The notes below the pieces were generated by a model, which was not told the DNA's origin, did no database searches, and saw only the letters and a program-made list of their open reading frames with translations. Source: an uncultured Gemmatimonadaceae bacterium (lineage in GTDB: Bacteria; Gemmatimonadota; Gemmatimonadetes; Gemmatimonadales; Gemmatimonadaceae). Taken from it: a stretch of DNA of 5,955 nucleotides. The stretch is from NCBI GenBank assembly GCA_955652635.1, contig CATPBN010000073.1:1-5955 (forward strand). Direction: 5' to 3'. Positions 1-4,964 of this stretch are shown here, one piece after another; the stretch's first letter is position 1, and every line of letters begins with the position of its first letter. The position numbers and the translations under genes are program-made.

Positions 1-371
1 GCGGTGAGGCTGCCGTCGACGGATGAATGCCAGGCCTCCTCCGTTATTTCCTCGAGGGTACCGGGCATCGCGCGTCCTCCAGCAGCGTTCGCGACGAGTA
101 TCTCGACCGGTCCAAACTCCTGTTCGATCCGTTGGCGCATCGCCTCGATGTCGGCAAAGTTGGTAACGTCGCCGGTGACATCGAGCGCTTTGCCGCCGTC
201 TCGCTCGATCTGGGATCGCACCGAGGAAAGAGCCGCGGTGTCTCTCCCGTGCACCACGACCCTCGCACCCTCGCGCGCGAATAAGCTGGCTATCGCCGCC
301 CCAATCCCGCGCGAGCTACCCGTGACCAGCGCGACCTTGTTTTCAAGAGCGTTCCCAATGGTCCGTGTCAT
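1..371 (-). CDS. SDR-family NAD(P)-dependent oxidoreductase, 3' part missing
   Basis: N-terminal 123 residues of a short-chain dehydrogenase/reductase; the gene runs off the left edge. After a short lead the first Rossmann strand gives KVALVTGSSRGIG, with the classical TGxxxGIG cofactor motif at residues 17-24. HGRD at 41-44 follows the second strand; the Arg there suggests NADP(H) rather than NAD(H). GDVT is at 67-70. The structural NAAG motif is at 95-98. The Ser-Tyr-Lys active site and the substrate-determining C-terminal half lie outside the window, so the substrate cannot be stated; family members reduce or oxidise carbonyl and hydroxyl groups in the cytoplasm. The ATG at 371-369 was chosen because TAGGGA (385-380) lies just upstream and overlaps the stop codon of the preceding membrane-protein gene. 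The 11-bp gap and shared SD/stop imply co-transcription and translational coupling. The family call is secure; the function is open. Confidence 0.93.
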   Translation of the reverse strand, partial: MTRTIGNALENKVALVTGSSRGIGAAIASLFAREGARVVVHGRDTAALSSVRSQIERDGGKALDVTGDVTNFADIEAMRQRIEQEFGPVEILVANAAGGRAMPGTLEEITEEAWHSSVDGSLT

Positions 372-382
372 GAGATCAGTCC

Positions 383-847
383 CTAAAGAGTGGGCTTGAG
401 CACCATCGCGGCCACCACGGCCGCCATGATCGCGAGGTAGATCAGCTGCGCCGACCAAAGCTTGCGGGCCGCGAGAAGGAGGGCGTCGTCGTCTCCCTGA
501 GCCGTCGAGGAGAGCTGCAAGAGTGCGCTCGTACGCCTCCGAAGTGCCGTCGCCCCAATCCAGAAGTGAGCAGTCAGGCCGCCAAAGCCCCACAGCACCC
601 AGAATGTGCCAAACCCGATATGCTCCATCCCCACCATTTTTGGGCCCGTGAGGAGGACAATGAACGACGCCGGGCCGACAATCCTCCGGCCGAATGAGGT
701 CGCCTGCCCAAGCAGTGCGGCGAGGACTTCTCGGTTCCGTTCACCGCTCACCCGCCATGTGACGACCGACAGGCCAGTGACCCCGCCAACCCACACAACC
801 ACTGATAGCACGTGCAGGAACTTCAGGACTCCGTATGCGTTGAGCAC
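383..847 (-). CDS. Four-helix integral membrane protein, DUF2269/CopD-like
   Basis: A 154-residue inner-membrane protein with four predicted helices: about residues 7-28 (LKFLHVLSVVVWVGGVTGLS), 54-72 (IVGPASFIVLLTG), 80-102 (FWVLWGFGGLTAHFWIGATAL) and 130-152 (LIYLAIMAAVVAAMVL). The first helix carries the KFLHxxxxxxWxGG pattern typical of DUF2269-type proteins and resembling CopD-like membrane domains, with His12 and Trp19. No biochemical role is established for this family that I can apply here. I prefer the GTG at 847: GGAGAG (857-852) precedes it and the protein then begins right at the first helix, as in relatives. A TTG at 901 would add 18 residues but has no SD and would run coding sequence through the palindromic operator. 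It is the first gene of a leftward pair with the SDR and is divergent from the MarR gene, so it is probably repressed by that protein. Confidence 0.8.
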   Translation of the reverse strand: MLNAYGVLKFLHVLSVVVWVGGVTGLSVVTWRVSGERNREVLAALLGQATSFGRRIVGPASFIVLLTGPKMVGMEHIGFGTFWVLWGFGGLTAHFWIGATALRRRTSALLQLSSTAQGDDDALLLAARKLWSAQLIYLAIMAAVVAAMVLKPTL

Positions 848-883
848 AATACTCTCCGTGTGCGTACAGCCAACGTTAATGGG

Positions 884-905
884 ATAGTTTAAGAACTTCA
901 ACTAT
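884..905. promoter_or_regulatory. 22-bp palindromic operator candidate for the divergent MarR regulator
   Basis: Left arm ATAGTTTAAG and right arm CTTCAACTAT flank a central AA. The sequence matches its own reverse complement at 18 of 22 positions, with mismatches only at the two central bases and one symmetric pair. MarR-family dimers typically bind 16-22 bp palindromes in the divergent region beside their own gene, which is exactly this position. It covers the spacer and -10 of a possible leftward promoter, so binding would block RNA polymerase. The link to this MarR protein is inference from position and symmetry. Confidence 0.65.
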
Positions 906-913
906 TTAAGCAA
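886..913 (-). promoter_or_regulatory. Possible promoter of the membrane protein-SDR pair
   Basis: On the minus strand TTGCTT (913-908) is followed after 16 bp by TAAACT (891-886). Each box is a moderate match to the sigma-70 consensus. Transcription would start near 879 and leave a leader of about 30 nt carrying the GGAGAG ribosome binding site. The palindrome at 884-905 covers the spacer and -10, which supports the model. The match alone is weak. Confidence 0.35.
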
Positions 914-967
914 TAAAACAGTGTTTATGGTTGAATCAAGGCCGGTCTGGCTGGTAGCTTTGATGCC

Positions 968-1411
968 ATGGCCAGGGACAAAACCGCTCTCGCGGCGGAA
1001 GCGTGGAAACGCATGTTCGATTTCTTCATGCGCACGGGAGTGCAGCGGGGTCGCGTGCTCGCCAGGATGGGCTTGACGCCAAACGACGCTCGCGCGCTCA
1101 GTGCTCTCGACGTCCCCGGGGGAAGGACCATGCGGTCTCTGGCCGACGAGTGGGGATGCGACGCGTCGAATGCCACCTGGATTGTTGACCGGCTGGAGAA
1201 GCGGGGGTTCGCCGAGCGGCGGGCGATTGCCGGAGACAGGCGCGTGAAGCTGGTGGTCCTGACTGCGGCAGGGGCGAAGGCGCGTCAGAAGGTTCTCGAG
1301 GGGATGTATGAGGCCCCGCCCGAGCTGGTCGCGCTTCCGCGCGCGTCTCTGGAGGTGCTGCGGAGTTCGCTCCCACCGGCGACCGACGGCCGACGGGATA
1401 CCAGAACATGA
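968..1411 (+). CDS. MarR-family winged-helix transcriptional regulator
   Basis: 147 residues, the usual size for MarR proteins, which act as dimeric cytoplasmic DNA-binding repressors released by small ligands or oxidants. The helix-turn-helix spans about residues 53-80: TMRSLADEWGCDASNATWIVDRLEKRG, where the helix around residues 64-78 should be the recognition helix. The wing follows at 81-99 with ERRAIAGDRRVKLVVLT, containing the family signature DxRxxxxxLT. N- and C-terminal helices (about 8-45 and 100-135) would form the dimer interface. The single Cys64 in the HTH is common in close relatives and is not evidence for redox sensing. The ATG at 968 lacks a clear Shine-Dalgarno sequence. 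The stop overlaps the next gene's start (ATGA), so the hydrolase should be co-expressed. It is divergent from the membrane protein-SDR pair across a palindromic operator. Ligand unknown. Confidence 0.93.
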   Translation: MARDKTALAAEAWKRMFDFFMRTGVQRGRVLARMGLTPNDARALSALDVPGGRTMRSLADEWGCDASNATWIVDRLEKRGFAERRAIAGDRRVKLVVLTAAGAKARQKVLEGMYEAPPELVALPRASLEVLRSSLPPATDGRRDTRT

Positions 1412-2103
1412 GCGATCCATCCATCAAGTCTGACCGGGCTGAATGGCGAGTCAAAGTCGGCGGCGAAGAGACGTCGGCAGTCTTTGAACCCGCAGAAAAC
1501 GATCAGCATGGCGCATGCTTTGTATGCGCCCACGGCGCCGGGGGAAATATGAACGATCGCGGCGTCCTCCTGACCGCCAAGGCTCTGCGCACCCGCGGAC
1601 TCGGCGTCGTCCGCTTCAACTTTCTTTACAGCGAGAAGAAATCCGGCCGCCCCGATCCGATGCCGCGCCTCAAGGAGTGTATCACCGCCGTCGTCGCGCG
1701 AGTGCGCGAAGAAATCGAGCCGAAGAAGTTGATACTAGGTGGACGATCCATGGGTGGAAGAGCGGCGTCGATGCTCGCCGCGGACGGATTCGATTGTGAT
1801 GGACTACTGCTGCTCGCGTATCCATTGCATCCGCCCGGCAGACCCGACCAGCTCCGTGATGCGCATCTCCCCGCGATCAAGGTTCCAGTTATATGCTTCA
1901 ACGGCACTCGCGATCCATTCTGCACTCCAGACCTGATGAAGGCAGTTCTCAAGAACGTGAAGACAGACTGGAAGATGCACTGGATCGAAGGTGCGGATCA
2001 CAGCTTTCACGTCCTCAAGTCCTCGGGTAGAACCGATGCCGAGGTTCTCGCCGAAATCGGGAACGCGACCGAAGTGTGGGTAAGCCGGCGAATTCGAGGC
2101 TGA
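1408..2103 (+). CDS. Alpha/beta hydrolase of the KANL3/Tex30 (dienelactone hydrolase-like) type
   Basis: 231 residues, a compact single-domain alpha/beta hydrolase predicted to be cytoplasmic (no signal peptide or membrane segment). The early strand ends in CAHGAGG (40-46), the usual oxyanion-hole loop. The nucleophile elbow is GGRSMGG (111-117) with Ser114. The acid is probably Asp169 in NGTRDPF, and the base His198 in GADHSF, giving a complete Ser-Asp-His triad in the correct order. The overall pattern (AHGAGGNMND, RFNF, GGRSMGGRAAS, NGTRDPFC) matches the bacterial KANL3/Tex30-like hydrolases, whose physiological substrates are largely unknown; an esterase or thioesterase-like activity is plausible. 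The ATG shares bases with the MarR stop, so translation is probably coupled. The exporter gene follows on the same strand. The fold and triad are secure; the substrate is not. Confidence 0.9.
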   Translation: MSDPSIKSDRAEWRVKVGGEETSAVFEPAENDQHGACFVCAHGAGGNMNDRGVLLTAKALRTRGLGVVRFNFLYSEKKSGRPDPMPRLKECITAVVARVREEIEPKKLILGGRSMGGRAASMLAADGFDCDGLLLLAYPLHPPGRPDQLRDAHLPAIKVPVICFNGTRDPFCTPDLMKAVLKNVKTDWKMHWIEGADHSFHVLKSSGRTDAEVLAEIGNATEVWVSRRIRG

Positions 2104-2153
2104 CCTGATGGTCTCTCAGAAAGAATCAGCTAAAACTGTCGATTTTGGCGGGC

Positions 2154-2170
2154 CTCGTTCGACAAACGAG
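2154..2170 (+). promoter_or_regulatory. Small hairpin just before the exporter start codon
   Basis: CTCGTT and AACGAG form a perfect 6-bp inverted repeat around a 5-nt loop (CGACA), ending one base before the ATG at 2172. As RNA it would sequester the ribosome-binding zone, in which the only SD-like bases (ACGAG) lie in the right arm. It could moderate translation of the exporter. The stem is short and may be chance. Confidence 0.3.
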
Positions 2171-2171
2171 T

Positions 2172-3635
2172 ATGACTGACGTCTCGTCGCCCGTGGCGCA
2201 TCCCCGTGTCACCGATGCGAAAGCGCCGGCATCTGTATCCGAGCGTCGGAAATACGACCGGTCCATTGTTGAGGGTCCGCTGGGTCCTGCAGTATGGAAG
2301 CTCGCATGGCCGACGATGCTCACCAACATGATCGGGGGGCTCCAGGGCATGGTCGACCAGGCGATGGTCGGCAATCTGATCGGCTACAAGGCCAACGCCG
2401 CGATCGGAGTCAGCTCCCAGATCTGGATCATAGTCATCATCTTCATCTCGTCAGTGTTCATCGGGATGAGTGTGCTCGTCGCGCGATTCACCGGCGCTGG
2501 CGACCACGACAAGGTGGACCGCACAGTGTACCAGGCTTTCATCGTTGCGATCGGGCTCTCGGTGTTGGTAGCGCCCATTGGATACTTCGCCGCACCGGCG
2601 CTGCTCGATTTTGTGAACGCTACGCCGGCTGTGAAAGCCGAAGCGCTGCCGTTCCTCCGCATCATGTTTCTCTTTAGTAGCGGAATTCTGGTGTTTTTCA
2701 TGCTGGGTGGCGCGCTACGCTCGGCCGGCGATGCCCGCACTCCGATGATCTTGGGCGTCAGCATGACCGTGCTGAACGTCGTGCTCAATGTCATTCTCAT
2801 CCGCGGACTCGGCCCCATCCCCGCGTTCGGCACGAGGGGTGCCGCAATGGGAACGTGCATCGCGTCCGGACTCGTGGCGGTCTACTCGTTGTGGAAGCTG
2901 TGGCGGGGAGGATGGGTCGTCTCGTTTCCGCGCGGGCGAGGCTGGGGTCCCGACTGGCAGATCATCCGGTCCTTGTTCCGCTTTGGACTCCCGACGGGGA
3001 TTCAGGGAATCGCGATGAACATCGGTGGCGTGCTGATGATGGCCTTTGTCGGGTCCCTCCCCCAGAGCGCTGCAGCGCAGGCGGCGTTCACGGTGTCTTA
3101 CAGCCAGCTGTTCTCGTTCATCACGTGGACATCTATCGGTCTCATGGGCGCATCCGCGGCGATCGCTGGCCAGAACCTCGGCGCCGGCAACCCTGATCGC
3201 GCAGTTGCTGGCGTCCGCGTGGCGGCGCGCATCGGTCTCGCCAGCGCGGCGATTCTCGGAGCTCTCTTCTTCCTCATCCCGCGCCAGCTTCTCGCGATTT
3301 TCGGGATGCACGATGGCGCTGTCGTCGAGATTGGGGTGCAGCTGTTGCGTGTGCTCGCCTTTTCTGGACTGTTCATTACGGTGGCGCTCACCTACACCGG
3401 GGGACTCCAGGGAACGGGCGACACGAAGAGTCCACTCTACATCTCGATCATTTCTCAGATCATCGTTCCGCTCGGAATCTGCTTCATCATCCAGCGAACG
3501 AGCAGGCTCGATCCGATCGACATCTGGATTGCAATACTCGCCGGGCACGCGACCCGGTGCGCGCTCAGCGTGCTGCGATTCAACCAGGGCAGGTGGCGCA
3601 CGATCGCGGTCGACATCGGCGGTGCCAAAGCTTGA
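2172..3635 (+). CDS. MATE-family multidrug/toxin efflux transporter
   Basis: 487 residues from this ATG, a standard MATE length, with about 12 membrane helices in two homologous halves. MATE proteins export organic cations, drugs or metabolites across the inner membrane, driven by Na+ or H+. A hydrophilic tail of about 40 residues precedes helix 1 (GPAVWKLAWPTMLTNMIGGL, then MVDQAMVG). The N-half landmark GGALRSAGDARTPM, followed by NVVLNVILIRG, has its counterpart in the C-half GGLQGTGDTKSPL, showing the family's internal duplication. A TTG at 2145 would add nine residues (MAGLVRQTS) but has no ribosome binding site. The ATG at 2172 also lacks a strong one and follows a small hairpin, so the start is uncertain. 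It lies 68 bp after the MarR-hydrolase pair on the same strand and is probably read through from it; MarR repressors often control exporters. Substrate and coupling ion cannot be assigned. Confidence 0.95.
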   Translation: MTDVSSPVAHPRVTDAKAPASVSERRKYDRSIVEGPLGPAVWKLAWPTMLTNMIGGLQGMVDQAMVGNLIGYKANAAIGVSSQIWIIVIIFISSVFIGMSVLVARFTGAGDHDKVDRTVYQAFIVAIGLSVLVAPIGYFAAPALLDFVNATPAVKAEALPFLRIMFLFSSGILVFFMLGGALRSAGDARTPMILGVSMTVLNVVLNVILIRGLGPIPAFGTRGAAMGTCIASGLVAVYSLWKLWRGGWVVSFPRGRGWGPDWQIIRSLFRFGLPTGIQGIAMNIGGVLMMAFVGSLPQSAAAQAAFTVSYSQLFSFITWTSIGLMGASAAIAGQNLGAGNPDRAVAGVRVAARIGLASAAILGALFFLIPRQLLAIFGMHDGAVVEIGVQLLRVLAFSGLFITVALTYTGGLQGTGDTKSPLYISIISQIIVPLGICFIIQRTSRLDPIDIWIAILAGHATRCALSVLRFNQGRWRTIAVDIGGAKA

Positions 3636-3638
3636 ACA

Positions 3639-3679
3639 CGGACGCTTCGGACTTAACGCGGATACTTTGGATTCTAACG
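3639..3679 (+). repeat. Diverged 20/21-bp tandem direct repeat between exporter and VOC gene
   Basis: Copy 1 (3639-3658) and copy 2 (3659-3679) abut directly; both begin CGGA and end TAACG. By eye 15 of 21 aligned positions agree, with one indel, and every substitution is a transition. It fills most of the 56-bp gap and ends where the AAGGAGG ribosome binding site begins. It may be an old small duplication or paired binding sites; nothing proves a role. Confidence 0.5.
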
Positions 3680-3686
3680 AAGGAGG
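3680..3686 (+). promoter_or_regulatory. Strong ribosome binding site of the VOC gene
   Basis: AAGGAGG, a full anti-16S match, sits 5 nt before the ATG at 3692. It fixes that start over the later in-frame ATG at codon 8 and predicts efficient translation, in contrast to the poor sites of the MarR and exporter genes. Confidence 0.85.
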
Positions 3687-3691
3687 CTTGA

Positions 3692-4066
3692 ATGCTTGGG
3701 GACAACGATGTGATGGCGACGGTTGCGGTCAAGAGTCTTGCTGCGGGCAGGAAATTCTACGAGGGCAAGCTGGGCTTCAAGGTCGTCCACACCGAAGGAG
3801 ATCAGGCCGTCACGTACCAGAGCGGAAAGTCACAGCTACTTGTCTATCAATCCCAGTTCGCGGGGACCAACAAGGCGACCGCGGTGACCTGGATGGTCAA
3901 GGATGTGGAGGGTCTGGTGAAGGATCTCAAGGCAAAAGGAGTCGCGTTCGAGCACTATGACTTTCCAGGTGTGACGCGCAAAGCCGACGTGCACATCGCG
4001 GGCGCGCGCAAAAACGCGTGGTTCAAGGATCCCGACGGGAATATCCTTGCGCTGGTCAACGCGTGA
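3692..4066 (+). CDS. VOC (glyoxalase/bleomycin-resistance fold) family protein
   Basis: 124 residues, the size of a single-chain VOC subunit made of two beta-alpha-beta-beta-beta modules. Module one: MATVAVKSLAAGRKFYEGKL, where SLAAGRKFYEGKLGF (15-29) is the family's typical helix and turn, followed by strands including QAVTYQSG and SQLLVYQS. Module two: VTWMVKDVEGLVKDLKAKGV (65-84), then the closing KNAWFKDPDGNILALVN, with FKDPDGN at 111-117 as the conserved signature. VOC proteins can be metal-dependent enzymes (glyoxalase, dioxygenase, epimerase) or drug-binding proteins. The position where metal enzymes have the first ligand His appears to be Ala or Thr here (A9/T10), so a binding protein or metal-free role is as likely as catalysis. 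Same direction as the exporter, 56 bp away, possibly co-transcribed. The last seven codons and the stop lie within a long inverted repeat. Fold confident, function unknown. Confidence 0.88.
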   Translation: MLGDNDVMATVAVKSLAAGRKFYEGKLGFKVVHTEGDQAVTYQSGKSQLLVYQSQFAGTNKATAVTWMVKDVEGLVKDLKAKGVAFEHYDFPGVTRKADVHIAGARKNAWFKDPDGNILALVNA

Positions 4067-4079
4067 CCAGCGCGAGGAT
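4043..4079. terminator. Bidirectional terminator-like hairpin between convergent genes
   Basis: Positions 4043-4058 pair with 4064-4079 across a 5-nt loop (ACGCG): 15 of 16 pairs are Watson-Crick and the other is a T-G wobble. The inner ten pairs (GCGCTGGTCA with TGACCAGCGC) are perfect. It overlaps the end of the VOC gene and includes its TGA stop in the right arm; it lies 11 bp past the convergent lipoprotein stop. There is no good U tract on the plus strand and only a weak T-rich stretch on the minus strand, so it may act as a transcript-end stem or barrier rather than a classical intrinsic terminator. Confidence 0.65.
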
Positions 4080-4090
4080 CACATTGAGCG

Positions 4091-4789
4091 TCAGGGTTTG
4101 GTAACAGTCAACCCGCTGACCAAGCCTTCCGTGTTGTGCGAGAAGCGAATCCCGTAAACCCCATCGGTCGACTTCAGTTTTCCGGTTCCAACGACGGCTG
4201 ACTTGTTGTAGGTGCCGACGACCGTTCCATTGATCGAGCACTGTACCTTGTCAGCCTTCACCGAAACAGCGATGTCCTGCGTCACCGGAGATCCCGCTGC
4301 GGTCGCTTTGTGCACAGCCGCATTTGCCTCGCCATGACCGTTCAGTTGAAACGGAGCGGGACCGAAGCCGCGCACGATGAAGTTGCCGTTTCCGTAGGCC
4401 GCGCAGTACAGGTAGGTCTGATTGGCAGTGCCCATGTCATTGCCACCGATGAATACTCCGTACGGGTGCGGATGATCGTTCAGATTCATGTACTTGGGCT
4501 CGGTGAAACTCGCCTTCACTGTGTAATCGCCGCTGGCCGTGTTCGAGGGATTCCAGTACGCCACCGCAGGACCGGTCGTGACGTGAAGAGAGCTTCCATC
4601 ATTCGCGAGCTTGGCGTTCGCCAAGGTCTGACCTCGCTTGGCCTCGTTCGGATCGATCTGCCCCGACCAACCGCGGACAGAAATGCCTCCGCCAGCGACC
4701 TGTCGTGACGATTCATTCTGGGCTTTGCTGCTGCAGGCGACGGAAAGAAGCCCGGCGACCGGCAGGAGGGAATAGTAGATGCGGCGCAT
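4091..4789 (-). CDS. Predicted lipoprotein with a probable concanavalin-A-like jelly-roll domain
   Basis: 232 residues from the ATG at 4789, chosen because GAGG lies 8 nt upstream and the protein then begins with an export signal: MRRIYYSLLPVAGLLSVAC, basic n-region, hydrophobic core, and a lipobox-like end with Cys19. The lipobox is imperfect (SVAC; Leu at -4). Ser20-Ser21 after the Cys would favour outer-membrane sorting. The mature part is rich in Gly, Asn, Ser and Thr and in beta-strand patterns: a segment with WSGQID, then AVAYWNPSNTASGDYTVKASFTEP, HPYGVFIGG, YLYCAAYGNGNFIVRGFG, and a closing TDGVYGIRFSHNTEGLVSGLTV. That order resembles LamG/DUF1080-type domains, which bind or cleave glycans, but I see no definite catalytic residues. 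Convergent with the VOC gene and separated from the ABM gene by a terminator, so probably its own unit. Function unknown; lipoprotein status is likely, fold tentative. Confidence 0.75.
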   Translation of the reverse strand: MRRIYYSLLPVAGLLSVACSSKAQNESSRQVAGGGISVRGWSGQIDPNEAKRGQTLANAKLANDGSSLHVTTGPAVAYWNPSNTASGDYTVKASFTEPKYMNLNDHPHPYGVFIGGNDMGTANQTYLYCAAYGNGNFIVRGFGPAPFQLNGHGEANAAVHKATAAGSPVTQDIAVSVKADKVQCSINGTVVGTYNKSAVVGTGKLKSTDGVYGIRFSHNTEGLVSGLTVTKP

Positions 4790-4837
4790 GTCTGGTACCT
4801 CGGTACGTGACGACGTTCGTGGGGTTCGGTTGACCGG

Positions 4838-4847
4838 CAAAAATATA
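4838..4847 (-). promoter_or_regulatory. Possible promoter element of the lipoprotein gene
   Basis: An AT-rich patch in otherwise GC-rich DNA, reading TATATT (4847-4842) then TATTTTTG (4845-4838) on the minus strand. The first resembles a sigma-70 -10 box and the second fits the TAnnTTTG -7 element of Bacteroidota-type promoters. No good upstream box is seen. Transcription from here would give a leader of about 45 nt before the ATG at 4789, carrying GAGG. Confidence 0.35.
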
Positions 4848-4902
4848 TGTAGCTGCGCGCAAGCTTTGGGAAGATGCACAGCGCTGGATGTGGCTCACAC
4901 GC

Positions 4903-4941
4903 AATAAAAATCGGAGGAGTCCCAAAAGGACCCCTCCGATT
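4903..4941 (-). terminator. Rho-independent terminator of the ABM-family gene
   Basis: On the minus strand a 14-bp GC-rich stem (4941-4928 with 4922-4909, one mismatch at 4932/4918) closes a 5-nt loop TTTTG and is followed at once by TTTTTATT. This is a textbook intrinsic terminator. It starts 23 bp after the stop of the 110-residue ABM-like gene and also insulates the lipoprotein gene downstream. It lacks a U tract in the plus direction. Confidence 0.92.
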
Positions 4942-4964
4942 CTCACGACCTAATTGGAAGCCGG

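Noticed and set aside
916..926. AAACA-G-TGTTT inverted repeat as a second operator
   Set aside because: It has only 5-bp arms and unrelated sequence to the 22-bp palindrome; likely chance in an AT-rich spacer.
902..1420. Minus-strand open frame of 172 codons antisense to the MarR gene
   Set aside because: Its composition (Arg, Pro, His) is typical of a shadow, and the MarR frame has a clear winged-helix signature.
2715..3548. Long open frame on the minus strand, 277 codons, across the exporter gene
   Set aside because: It is antisense to a clear MATE gene, rich in Arg/Asp/Glu/His as expected of a shadow frame in GC-rich DNA, and has no family pattern.
3046..3960. Plus-strand open frame of 304 codons spanning the exporter end and the VOC start
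   Set aside because: It is Ser/Arg-rich, low-complexity, and crosses two well-supported genes in another frame; a shadow.
4790..4879. N-terminal extension of the lipoprotein from a start at 4879
   Set aside because: It would bury the signal peptide 30 residues inside the protein and run through the AT-rich promoter patch; the ATG at 4789 has GAGG at 8 nt.
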